From contig BFEA01000033.1 of assembly GCA_003427395.1 (NCBI GenBank), positions 3,053,913-3,117,912 on the forward strand: a stretch of 64,000 bases of DNA, written 5' to 3'. This DNA comes from Chara braunii (Eukaryota > Streptophyta > Charophyceae > Charales > Characeae). The translations under genes were made by a program, and so were the position numbers. The stretch's first letter is position 1. The number at the start of each line of letters is the position of its first letter. The notes beneath the pieces are model-generated. The model was not told where the DNA came from. It did not search any database and saw only the letters and a list, made by a program, of their open reading frames with translations. This document shows, piece after piece, positions 1 to 9,890 of the stretch.

Positions 1-197
1 CCTTTTTTTTTTTTCCCTTCCTTCTTTTTTTATTTCTCATGTGGCTATCGTTTTTTATCCCCCGATAGACCAGCGTTGTTCCTGCGGATAAATATCTAGG
101 AGGCGAGCCTTCCGAAATGCAGTGTGAGGTTACCCACTGCATTTGTTATTTGTGTGGTTGTAGCCCACAACGCCCCACCGCGGACACTTAACTAGTG

Positions 198-260
198 TAT
201 ATATATATATATATATCTGTTTGACGATATTACAATATATATATATATATATATATATAA
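198..260. repeat. (TA)n microsatellite, two tracts
   Basis: Two alternating TA runs flank a short unit containing TTTGACGATAT. The same TTTGACGATAT-(AT)n arrangement recurs at 2025-2050 and 56463-56490, always just downstream of the hammerhead-associated repeat, so these tracts look like part of that repeat rather than isolated microsatellites. Confidence 0.85.
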
Positions 261-261
261 A

Positions 262-345
262 CTTCGACAAAATATTTTGTCACAACCCCTCGTTTGTTGT
301 CCTTTTCTCCCTCTCTGCCTGCTTTGATTTTTATCACAGGTAGCT
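262..345 (+). repeat. Hammerhead-associated dispersed repeat, fragment
   Basis: Contains TTTGTCACAACCCCTCG followed by a pyrimidine-rich stretch (TCCCTCTCTGCC). The same block occurs at 519-575, 1960-2030, 56400-56470 and, reversed, at 1775-1850. Here the ribozyme core upstream of the GTC cleavage triplet has been replaced by AT-rich sequence. Only the part downstream of the cleavage site is recognisable. Confidence 0.6.
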
Positions 346-472
346 TGAGGGCACTGGTTGGTGCCGACCTCATGGTATCAGTTCTCTGACAGTCGTTGAT
401 TTTTAACCATAATCGAGATTAAGGTGAATTATCACTTACAATATAATCAGTTGGGGGATTCTGCAGACTATT

Positions 473-533
473 GAGGGTTCGACCTCCTGATGAGTCGGTG
501 AAACTCCGACGAACTAGTTTGTCACAACCCCTC
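473..533 (+). ncRNA. Degenerate hammerhead ribozyme copy
   Basis: CTGATGA (487-493) is followed by a perfect 5-bp stem II (GTCGG/CCGAC, 494-510) with a 7-nt loop, then GAA (511-513) and a GTC triplet (521-523). GAGGGTT (473-479) can pair with AACCCCTC (526-533) to form a distal helix I. Compared with the copy near 1850, one A of the GAAA segment is missing, which spoils either core residue A14 or helix III. I therefore read it as a decayed, probably inactive copy. Confidence 0.55.
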
Positions 534-660
534 GGTTGTTGTCCTCTTCTCCCTCTTTGTTTACGATTTATCGTGTATCTTTGTTTTACGATAAAAATAC
601 AAAAAACGAAACGAACGAGATTCTAAAAATAAAAAAGAACAAATAAATCAACACGAAAAT

Positions 661-710
661 GCTCTCTCTCTCTCTCTCTCTCTCTCGCTCACTCGCTCGC
701 GCGCACGCGT
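661..710. repeat. (CT)n microsatellite with GCGC-rich edge
   Basis: A CT run grades into CGCTCACTCGCTCGCGCGCACGCG. Translations across it are low-complexity and not credible as genes. Confidence 0.85.
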
Positions 711-751
711 ATGTGGTTAGATCGGAAAGAAAGAGAAGGCAAGAGAAACAA

Positions 752-972
752 AGAGGGAGTGCGGGAGGGTACACTTTGCCACGTCGTGAAAAACCACCTA
801 TTTTATTTTTGGGCCGAGTGTGAATGGGACACGCTTCACCTCTTCGTGCAACATAGTTTTTAAGGGAGGGAGGGAGAGAGGGTGCGCACTTCGCCGCATC
901 GCAAACTCACCTATTTTCCTTTTGGGCCGAGTGTGAATGCAACTGTTCACATCTTCAGGCACAACCAACAGA

Positions 973-1044
<72 letters not shown>

Positions 1045-1680
1045 GAGAGAGACACACACACACATATATAAATATATATATAGAGAGAGAGAGACATGCT
1101 TGAGTGCAGCCCAAGGACATGTTCGAAGGAGAAATGTTTAAATGCAGTTCGACAGTGCGCAGGTTCGGACAACTAACGGATGCCATATGCATCGGAGGAA
1201 GTCTCAATCATGCCCCGCTTGCAAGGGTGGTTCTGATTTCGAGCATCCAACGGTCACTGTCATCCCATCCGAAAATGTCATATGACTATAATCTGACCAC
1301 ATTGAAAAATACTCAAAACCAGAACTAAATGTCTCCCATATCCCCTCCTCGGCTTCGTGGTTTATCTATGCCTAACTTTATTTTTTGTTTTTTTCATCCT
1401 GTTCCCTAAAGTATTCCCTTGTTTTGCAAGAAAAAACACAAGGATGCATAACTATTGGCAAATGTTCGGTCCTTGTGGAAGTCGGGCCCCAAACCATGTA
1501 CCCCAAATGTTAGGCAAAAGGGGCAAACATGCTGAGAGGTAACCCCACTTCAACGAAGAGAGGTAAAACGTTATGCTTGCAAGGGTGCCCTTTAATAGCC
1601 TTAGAAGTAGTGGTAGGTAGGTAGTGAAAGAAAGATATGTTCCATGACGTGAGGGAACGCTAGTTAAGAATATATGAGGC
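752..1680 (+). repeat. Dispersed repeat family C, copy 1
   Basis: About 0.9 kb matches 13284-14243 in the same orientation at roughly 80-85% by eye. Shared landmarks are GGGAGGGT-CACTT-CCACG at the start, two GGGCCGAGTGTGAA phrases, an internal CA microsatellite, CATATGCATCGGAGG, and GTTCCATGAC near the end. No long reading frame is conserved between the copies. Copy 2 carries about 165 bp (near 13735-13905) that is absent here. Class unknown; no terminal inverted repeats or LTRs seen. Confidence 0.7.
976..1098. repeat. Compound (CA)n / (GA)n / (TA)n microsatellite
   Basis: A long CA run (976-1039) is followed by GAGAGA, CACACA, TATATA and a second GA run. It lies inside repeat family C; the copy at 13511-13575 has a shorter version of the same compound tract. 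Confidence 0.9.
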
Positions 1681-1769
1681 TTCGAAGGGGGACCCATTGA
1701 TTTACTTTCGTAAGGGACGTTGGATCCATTTTTCGACTTTATATAAATAAATAAACGGGCTGGTTTAAT

Positions 1770-1903
1770 ATATATATATACATCATCAAACAAAGTTGCT
1801 CGGTAAACTGTAATCAGAGAGGGAGAAGAGGATAACAAATGAGAGGTTGTGACAAACTGTTTCGTCGGGGTTTCACCGACTCATCAGAAGGCTATATTGT
1901 CAA

Positions 1904-1934
<31 letters not shown>

Positions 1935-2055
1935 AACCCCGACAGACTCGGAAGAGGTTGTCATAGCCCATCGTGTGTTTTCCTCTTCTCCCTCTCTGCC
2001 CACGGTTTACTGTGTAGCTTTATTTGACGATATATGTATACATATATATACATGT
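1770..2055. repeat. Inverted pair of hammerhead-associated repeats around an AT core
   Basis: The minus-strand unit (about 1905 down to 1770) and a plus-strand unit (about 1930-2050) are arranged head to head around a TA tract. Both contain the pyrimidine-rich block TCCCTCTCTG and end in TTTG(A/C)(C/T)GAT-(AT)n. The plus-strand half has lost most of the ribozyme core: only AAACCCCGACAGACTCGG remains. Confidence 0.65.
1840..1900 (-). ncRNA. Hammerhead ribozyme core (canonical, short helix III)
   Basis: Read on the minus strand, every conserved core element is present in order. CTGATGA is at 1887-1881. Helix II is GTCGG (1880-1876) pairing with CCGAC (1868-1864) around a 7-nt loop. GAA follows at 1863-1861. 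A 3-bp helix III, ACA/TGT with a GTT loop (1860-1852), leads to the cleavage triplet GTC ending at 1851, so cleavage is predicted between 1851 and 1850. Helix I would be open-ended, the type I arrangement with a minimal helix III known from Penelope-like and satellite-borne hammerheads. Helix I pairing is weak by eye. The ribozyme lies in a non-coding dispersed repeat, where such motifs process repeat transcripts. Activity is inferred. Confidence 0.75.
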
Positions 2056-2480
2056 ATATATATATAATCATGGTTCTCAGGCCAAATGTTCGAGGGCCCC
2101 CGGGATGACCCCCAAACGTTCCGGCGTTCGGGGTCCCGTTTGGGGGCTGAACCTGAAGGGGTTCGGCCCCCGCCAAAAAATATTTCGGGGCCTAAAAATG
2201 TTTTTTGTTTGTTGAAGGTTTTTTTTAAAGTTCCTTAGCACATGCCATACACGCATGTAAATTTTCAAGGCATTTTTCCAAGCCAAAAAAAAAAAGCAAA
2301 ATCGTCAAAGATGGCGGTGTTAAAACATGCTCGACTACAATAACTCATTTTTTTTTTCGTCTTCATTTTTCACTTTTTTTGTGATTTTATTTTAATGCCT
2401 CAAATGTTTTATTATTTTTTGAAATTTTTTGCATGAGTTTTGTATCATGTGAAGTAAACATATGGCGGTGAAACAGTTTC
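2056..2480. other. No recognisable gene
   Basis: A GC-rich block (2075-2185, with CGGGGTCCCG-like short inverted repeats) is followed by AT-rich sequence with several T runs. I see no credible coding region, RNA gene or repeat shared elsewhere in the window. Confidence 0.5.
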
Positions 2481-3340
2481 ACCCAGTTGACCTGACATTC
2501 GCAGACACAGAGATTCGATTCCTAGACCTGTGCCCGAGCCCTGTGCATTGACCCTGTGTGATGAGTGATATTAAATCCCTAGACCTACCCTGTACCCTAT
2601 ACATAGACCCAGTGATCTGTGTGGGACTCGATCTCGTGACCTGTCCTACCCCCTAGGCTGGTCTGTAGGTCGGATAGGAGGACGCTATCCCTATGTTTGT
2701 AGATTAGGAGTTAGGTCTGTTACAGTTAGGCTTAGGAAGGACTGTTATTGAGGCCTAGAGTCTGTTTGTGAGTCTGTAGGCTCTAGATGGTCGTAGGTCC
2801 CTGTAGGCCAGTCCAGTCAGCAAGGGTGGGGGCTGCACCTGGGAAAGGTTCTGGACCACGCGGTGGGTTCCGCACGTTTTGGCCCAGAAGGCCACACGTT
2901 TGGAAGCTTCCCTCGGCCACGCGTTTTGGCGCAGACCCACATGTTTTGAGGCAGGTCCGAGTACCTCCGAAGAAGTAAAAATAAAGAGGCAACGTCCAGC
3001 CAGTCATTCATTCACCTGTGAGCCATGCGGAAGAGTTGCCTTGGTATCTTGCGCGTGGAGGTCTACAGGTGCCCGGAGAGGAAGTGGGTTGTGAGGAAGA
3101 CAGCGGCCATAGCTGGCTACTAAGGAGAACCCCGACGGTCATAGCTAGGAGGAGGAAGACGACGACGACCATAGCCGCACTGCTGTTGGTGCAGATAGAG
3201 TGTACAGAGTGTGCGTGTCTGTGTAGCGTGGACATTCCGGGTGATCCTCGTACGTGCGTGCACGAGGGAGAGTGAGGATAGTGGTTGAGACAGTGTTCAG
3301 TGGTCATAGCCGCAAGTTGTACAGTTGTTTCGAACAAAGT
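2480..3340 (+). mobile_element. Probable 5' LTR region of a plus-strand Ty3-type element
   Basis: The region lies upstream of a plus-strand gag-pol. The segment 2976-3120 (AATAAAGAGGCAACG onward, including GAGCCATGCGGAAG and GCGGCCATAGCTGG) is related to 49336-49505, where it stands alone, as expected for a dispersed LTR. I could not find matched LTR ends or a second LTR downstream, so the boundaries are uncertain and the element is incomplete. Confidence 0.45.
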
Positions 3341-4157
3341 TTTAAATGCAAGTTCATTGTTGATTCTGAGTTGAAAAGTTTGGTTATGCCATCAGTCCTG
3401 TGTATGCATGTTGTGAGCAAGTCTTAAGTCGAGTCCGATTGCATTGGTAACGGAGCAGGTACCCGTTGCCCACGTTGAGTTGCAGCAAGCGAGGAAGGAG
3501 AAAGTCGCCATAGCCAGAGTACGGCAGGAGAGAGAGAGAGAACGACAAAGAGTGAGAGAGAGAGGAGGGGGACGACAACCATAGCTACCAAGCTCGGGGA
3601 AGAAGACGACCAGCAGGAAGAAGCAACGAGAGACACAGAGAGAAGAAAGAAAGAAGTTGACGAAGAGAGAGACAAAGTTGGCCATAGCCGAGGTGAAGAA
3701 GACGAAAGGTTTGACGAAGAAGGTCTGCCATAGCCGGGAGGTCGAAAGGTTGACCAGGGGAGTTGACCAACGTTGACCGGGTGTTGACCGGGAGTTGACC
3801 AAGGGCGTTGACCTCGATGTTGACCAGGAGTGTTGATCGACGAGTTGACCGAGACCATTGACCGGAGCGTCGACCCAGTTGGAGCGAGAAGACGAACGAT
3901 ACTATCTTGCTAAGCCCTGGCCTATCCCTTACCCTATGGGTGTGCACCTTCACCTTGGTACTTGCCGACGTCGAGTTTGTCAGAGTTAGTCAGTCATATC
4001 TCCCTGTCACTTTTGTCTAGGTTGATAGGACTCCGTGGATGTGGTCGCAGAGCCGCGAGTCCAACCCGTGTAGTGAGTAGAAGTCCCGTAGATATAAGTT
4101 AACCTGGTGGGTTCATGTGTTGAGGCGCGAAATTGTTGTTGATTGTGCATTTTCACC
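3340..4157 (+). other. Purine-rich leader of the plus-strand element
   Basis: Untranslated leader between the LTR-like region and the gag ATG. It is rich in GAAGAAGACGAC and carries a recurring CATAGC(C/T) hexamer-plus motif (also present upstream at about 3104, 3139, 3168 and 3303; here near 3509, 3580, 3682 and 3728). It also contains a dense cluster of TTGACC (see 3750-3863). No primer binding site of the TGGCGCC type was found here. Confidence 0.45.
3750..3863 (+). promoter_or_regulatory. Cluster of nine TTGACC (W-box-like) hexamers
   Basis: Exact TTGACC occurs at 3750, 3763, 3773, 3784, 3795, 3808, 3820, 3845 and 3858, nine copies in 114 bp, with TTGATC at 3833 as a near match. TTGAC(C/T) is the binding site of plant WRKY transcription factors. 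A regulatory role here is inference; the array could also be a simple tandem minisatellite in the leader. Confidence 0.45.
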
Positions 4158-6395
4158 ATGGTGACCCTCAAGTCAGGAGCTAGCACCACCCCCTACAGCA
4201 AGGAGCAAGAGGAGAGAGTTGTCACCCTTCTGCGAGAGAGGAAGGAGAGGATGGAGAAGAGGGAGTTGATCGAGCAGGCCAAGATGTTGGCCCTGCTAGA
4301 AGAGCAGATGAAGGAAAAGATGGAGAAGTGGACGAAGGAGCAGGAGGAGAAGATGATGACTATACAAGCGGAGGTGGAGAAAGAAGAACAAAAAAAAGAA
4401 GTGGTAAAAGAAGAAGTGTCATTGGAAAGAAGAAGAGGTGAAACCAATACGAGTAAGGAGGAGGAGATTGAGAAGATTACACAGGAATGGGTCGCACACT
4501 TGGAGTTGGGGGAAAATAGGGAGGCAGAACTGGCCATACCCCAAGAAGAGAGAGAAGCGGCAAGGAGGGAGTTGGAAGCAGAAAGGGACTTTGTGAGAAG
4601 AAGGGCGAAGGAGGAAGAACAACAGAGGGCATGAAAGTGGCGATTGTCCCAAGAGAGAGTTAGGCGTTTAAATGCGGCAGAGAAAGCAGAAAGGGACTTA
4701 AAGGAAGCAAAGGCCAGGATGGGGAAGATCAGGGCTGAGACCGAGCTAGCTACCAAAGTTGAGACCCTGACCAGAGTGTAGAATCCCTACCGATTGCACA
4801 TCTCGAGCAAAGGCACTATCTCCGCAGTTAAGAGATAAAGTTAGAATTGATACGCGCTAGATTTAAAGATTTTGCACGCGACATGGTGAAGTACTTGGTG
4901 GACCAGGTCCACTTGGCGATTAGTAAAACGAAAGAATTCTGCACCGGCGCCATTGAAGGCGCCAAGTTAGCGGCTGCTAGGGAAGAGGAGCCGGCCCCAC
5001 CACGCCGTGAGAAAGTTAAGGTCTGTTTCCCCGTACCCTTCATTGGAAAAAAAGGGGGAGAATTTCGATAACATAGAGGCCAGCGCGCACTCCTATCTGT
5101 ACTTGCAGAGAGTCACGCCTGAGGATCACGTTTTGGTGGCCTTCCGGACCCTTTAAGATGAGGCGAACAACTTTGCTAGGTCTCTAACTCGCGCTGTGAA
5201 CTATGATAATGATATGATCACCTATTCTAAATTGACGTCCCTCTATGAGTTACTGAAATCGCTCAGAGAGTCATTTTCTGATGTGACACGGACAGTTAAA
5301 GCCTCCGACAAACTACAAATGATCCACACGCGGAAGAGGAAGAGTGTGCATGCCCTTAAGTCCGCCATGGAGGAGTTAATTGTTGTTCCTGGACATGGAG
5401 TTACCGATGCCCAACTGGTCCAACTCTTCTATCGTGCCTTGCCTGAGAATATTTAGGGACATTTCTTTGAGAACAAGAATCAACAAGGTATGACGTACGA
5501 TGTCCTTAGCTGGGAGTCTGTCTCATTCGCCGCCCAAGCATTGCCAGTTACCACGTTCTGGCATAAGGACTTAACTAAGGGTAAAACGTGGAACGAACAC
5601 ACCATCTCTGGCCAAATTAAGGCCAGAGACAGTCTAAATTCTAACGATGGAGAAATGTGGTATTGAGGAGATCCCCTACTCAGACATTGAGTGGGGACTG
5701 GAGGAGGAGGAGAGTAGTGTAGACCAGGGGAGAACCTACGTTGTTGTCGCGGCCGGAGGGAGGCCACAAGGAGGAGGACGAGGACCTGGTCGAAATGATC
5801 AGGCCCTAGGTGGCCAAGGACAGGGCGGTCAGGGGGTTGGCGGCAATGGGGACCGTCAATTGGGAGGAAGGGGTTAAGGTCCTCCGTCTAACCGTCCGCG
5901 TTCAGGCCAAAGACAATCAAAATTCTAACGATGGAGAAAGGTGGTATTGAGGAGATCCCCTACTCAGACATTGAGTTGAGATTGGAGGAGGAGGAGAGTA
6001 GTGTAGACCAGGGGAGAACCTACGTTGTTGTCGCGGTCGGAGGGAGGCCACAAGGAGGAGGACGAGGACCTGGTCGAAATGATCAGGCCCTAGGTGGCCA
6101 AGGACAGGGCGGTCAGGGGGTTGGCGACAATGGGGACCGTCAAGCGGGAGGAAGGGGTCAAGGTCCCCTGTCTAACCGTCCGCGTTCTAGTCGGTCACCT
6201 AGACAGGGATGGTGGCACCCAGGCCGGCCTGAGGGCCGACCCTGGGAAAATCTGGGTTTAGAAGAAAAAGTATGGCAAAAACGCATTAACAAATCTCAAT
6301 GCGTGTTTTGTGGGGACTCAGGCCACATTACAAAGTTTTGTCCTAAGTATAGGAGTTGTGCTGCATCTGGGGCAGCAAAAGACAGTCGCCGGTAG
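4158..6395 (+). pseudogene. gag: Gag polyprotein of a Ty3/gypsy-type retrotransposon, broken
   Basis: The start is taken at 4158 because CACCATGG is a strong eukaryotic context and the next residues (VTLKSGAST) begin the conserved part. The N-terminal ~160 residues are Lys/Glu-rich and likely coiled coil. A capsid-like segment lies at 5196-5640 (LVQLFYRALPEN, then TFWHKDLTKGK). A Gly/Arg/Gln-rich tail follows, ending in a CCHC zinc knuckle at 6300-6341 (CVFC-GDSG-H-ITKF-C), the nucleic-acid-binding motif of nucleocapsids. Gag forms the particle that packages element RNA. Reading is interrupted by TGA (4632-4634), TAG (4779-4781), TAG (5455-5457) and frameshifts. A 284-bp tandem duplication (5620-6187) shifts the frame again. 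It cannot make a functional protein. Confidence 0.85.
5620..6187 (+). repeat. 284-bp tandem duplication inside gag
   Basis: Two adjacent near-identical copies, each containing ATTCTAACGATGGAGAAA and the Gly-rich GGRPQGGGRGPGRND coding segment, with equivalent points at 5647 and 5931. The unit is 284 bp, not a multiple of three, so the duplication itself disrupts the frame. High identity implies it is recent compared with the other lesions. Confidence 0.85.
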
Positions 6396-6589
6396 GGGTT
6401 GCAACCGCCCCTACCCTAGGAGTATGTGGATTTGAGCGTGCGAGCGAAGTAAAGTCTCCCACTCCACATATCTCCATGGCAGAGGTTGTAAGCCAGCTTC
6501 TAGTGAGTTGTCCAGATACTGCTTGTGTTAGGGTCTCTCTATACGCTTCCCTCACAGGCTTAGCTGAAGAGTGGAGAGAGAGGAGGCAA

Positions 6590-8250
6590 ACCTAGGCCAA
6601 GATCAAGAAGGATAAGAAAGGACAACTAATCCTCGAAGCCGTAGAGATTTTTAGAGACAGAGTAGGGACCCTGATAGACAGTGGGGCAACTAAGAGTTGT
6701 ATTAGTCGTAAAGCGCCAAAAAAGTTGAAGCTTAACTTGAAAGTCCAATGATTAGTAGGACCTGTAGTCAGCATCCTTGCAGACAACAGTAGGATGCACG
6801 TCGATGAGTATGTTGAGGGGGTCCATACCTACTTTCGCCTAGAGAAAGAAGGGAAGGTAGAAAAGGTATTGCATTCGTTGACCCTCCTCGTAAAAGAGAA
6901 TTTCCCGTTTGACATGTTCTCAGACACAAACTGGGGAGAGGCAGCAGGAGCCACACTACACCTTAGAGAGAACGAGTGTACGCTCCCTAGTGCGTCAGGC
7001 GAAGTCAAGCAAGTTCGCCTGTACCTTGAGTCTGGGGTAGATAACCCCCTTGCCCATTGCTGCCGCAACGCTCCTTCATTCGCCAGACTCGTGCAAAAGG
7101 AGCAGCTCGAGGAGCATGTATTCGTAGCTTATGCAAAACCAATTTTTGACAAGCCAAAGCAAAAAGAGAAGATGCATCCTACTATCGCCAGTGTGCTAGA
7201 AGAGTACAAAGACTTATCTGAAGCACCTTCAGGAGTAGTGCCCGGACCAATCCAGCACCGTATAGAGATAGAACCTGACAGTAGAACGCCTAAGGGGGCA
7301 GTCTACAGGATGTCTGCCAAGGAGCTAGAGAAGCTTTGCAGACAGTTAAACGAGCTCTTGGATAAAGGATGGATAAATCCTAGTTCCTCAACCTTCGACG
7401 CACTTGTTCTGTTTGTCCAAAAGAAGGAGGAAGAGTTACACATGTGTATAGATCACAGGGGACTGAACGCCATCACGATCAAGAATGCAGAGCCATTGCC
7501 ACGTATAGACGACTTGTTAGATCGAGTGCAGGGATGCAAGTACTTCTCAAAGATAAATATGAAATCAGGGTACCATTAGATAGAGGTGCATCTTGACGAT
7601 CAGTATAAGACGGTGTTCAGAACAAGGTATGGGCATAAAGAGTTCATAGTAATGTCATTTGGACTAACTAATGCACCGACCACATTTCAGCGCTGCATGA
7701 ACGACTTGTTTAGGCCGTGGCTAGATAAGTTCGTCGTAGTGTATTTAGACAACATCTTAGTGTTCAGCAAGATCCTCGATGAGCATGAGGGTCATCTGAG
7801 GCAGATTCTAGGGAAGCTAAGAGAGTCTAATTTCAAGATTAATTCGAAGAAGTGCGAGTGGGTCAAGACAAAGGTCCTTTATTTAGGCCATGTACTAGAC
7901 GGAGACAACATTCAGCCTAAGGACAGTAAGATAGCATCTATTTGAGACTGGCCGACTCCTCGGATGCTGACGGAGTTACGCTCGTTCCTTGGATTGACTA
8001 ACTATTACAGGAAGTTCGTAAGGAACTTATCCACGACCGTTGCTCCCTTTTGTAGGTTACTCAAGAAAGAGACAATTTGGAAGTGGCCATTCGCCGGTGA
8101 GGCAGCGACCTCGAGCTTGCCTAGGATCTATCTTGGAACTAGATGAGACTGATTTTGAGATCGGGACAAGCATGCAGGTGCGAGAACAACGCGGGATTGC
8201 AGGACTTCGCTTTTGCCAAGGCTGCAATGACATGCGGCTATTGGAATACT
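6590..8250 (+). pseudogene. pol: Pol polyprotein (protease, reverse transcriptase, start of RNase H), broken and truncated
   Basis: An aspartic protease active site, ID-SGA (DSGA at 6677-6688), is followed by a long linker and a Ty3-type reverse transcriptase. The RT shows PKGAVYRMS, LLDKGWINPSSS, CIDHRGLNAITIKN, then FSKINMKSGYH, FRTRYGHKEFIVMSFGLTNAP and the catalytic box YLDN at 7742-7753. The usual box is Y(L/I)DD, so the second catalytic aspartate is lost. The tether LGLTNYYRKFVRN is intact, but RNase H breaks off after TDFEIGTS near 8190. In-frame TAG (7577-7579) and TGA (7943-7945) plus earlier stops confirm decay. No integrase follows. The enzyme would copy element RNA into cDNA; this copy cannot. 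Confidence 0.9.
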
Positions 8251-9085
8251 AAATCTAAAAACGTCCTACCTAATAGCACTAGCCGCATGATTTAGAGTCT
8301 GTAACAGAAAAATTATGGCAAATTTTGTGACAGGATTATTACATGTAGGTCCCATTTATAAACCGTTGGAACTGTGTTAATAAACTGTTTGGCGGGGGGG
8401 GGTGTCATGTGGTCCACCAGAAGTGAAGGAATTTAACGTTGATCACAAATGTCGTAAACATAATATAGTGTGTCCAACTGTTGGTCCATTTGTTAAAAAC
8501 TTGTTGAAAAGTTGTTGGAAATTTATTAACCAATTGTTGAATATTGCACTTCTTGCCGGGAAAAAAAATTGAAATTGCTGCTTGTATCGTACATTTGTGT
8601 GGTTTCTTCCCATCTGAGTGTTTGTGTATGTATGTGGCTGATGAGAGTGTGACAAAACAACGCACATCATTATGGCAATACGAGGATCCGACTGATCCGT
8701 TGTCATTATGGCAGGTCAAGGCACGTAGGGTCGTTGCACTTGTAGGGAGATATGATAGAAACCTGACATTGTCCTCAAAGATCGTGGCCTTGCCATCAGA
8801 GGGAGGCGACAACGCAGTACAGGAATTACAGAACCTTGACCAACTTCTCTACCTTTTTCTCCTACTACACGATACACTATGCTCTTTCACATTTGTCAAT
8901 CTTTGAGTCTTCACGTACTCCTGAGATGCAATAGACACTGAATGCGAAAGAGAATGTTTTGCTGATGATGGTCGAAAAACTAAGGAGGGAGGGGGGAGGA
9001 GCGAGAGAGATAGAGGGGAGAGACAAGAAGAAGAAGAGAAGAATGTGGCATGTGCGGTTTGCTTTTGGTGGAACTGGACCGAATT
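8251..9085. other. Mostly unassigned; one weak plus-strand reading frame
   Basis: An oligo-G run lies at 8393-8402. The frame at 8544-8906 encodes about 120 residues (including RTSLWQYEDPTDPLSLWQVK and LVGRYDRNLTLSSKIV) and is less biased than its neighbours. It has no recognised domain and no partner exon I can define. It could be 3' flank of the retroelement, an exon remnant or chance. Confidence 0.3.
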
Positions 9086-9089
9086 TATG

Positions 9090-9445
9090 AAGTGGCACGC
9101 AGTAAGTAACGTTTCCTTTTTCATCTTCTGGCTTGCGATAGTTCATTCTACGGATGGACGCAAGAGGGAGCCTCAAGAATATAATTCGTTGCCTTGCTAG
9201 AAGCCGGGTTCACTACTTCGTGACATAATTTCACAGACATGTCATTCCGAAAGAGAGAGTGACACGTAGTAACAAACCTTTTTTTTTCCCTCTTCTGACT
9301 TGCAACAATTCATTCTACGGATGGACGCATGCGGGAGCCTGAAGAATATGGTTCGTTGCCTTGCTACAAGCAGGGTTCACTACTGTGTGACACAATTTCT
9401 CCAACATGTCAGTCCAAAGAGAGAGAGTAGCACGCAGTAGCCAAC
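9090..9445. repeat. Two tandem copies of a ~167-bp unit
   Basis: TTCATTCTACGGATGGACGC recurs at 9142 and 9309. Shared sequence on both sides (GGAGCCT-AAGAATAT, GTTCGTTGCCTTGCTA, GGGTTCACTACT, AAAGAGAGAGT) gives two adjacent diverged copies. No coding capacity. Confidence 0.75.
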
Positions 9446-9768
9446 CTTGCACCGACGACAACCAATAACATTTGCAGGCCGTGTGTGATGTTTGTCAACC
9501 GGATCTTTTCATGTTTTCGGTGTGCGTAGTTCTCTTTACGGTCACTGCGACGAAGTTATTGCAACGATCCTTGTCTTTTCTTTAACGAACTATTCCCTGT
9601 GCAAACTGTGAGGTCTTTATACATCATGATGTTAACACATCATATAGTTGCTCACTCTTGAATAAGACAATGATTTATACAGAACGGATTGTACAACATT
9701 GTATCATAAAGCATATGTTGTAAAATTATTGTTTGAGTATCGTACTTCACAGTCATTATCTCCGTTTG

Positions 9769-9884
<116 letters not shown>

Positions 9885-9890
<6 letters not shown>

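Noticed and set aside
798-1207. Protein frames over CA/GA tracts (Cys-Val or Thr-His runs)
   Set aside because: Pure microsatellite translation, as also at 9699-9998, 19667-20094 and 50078-50586.
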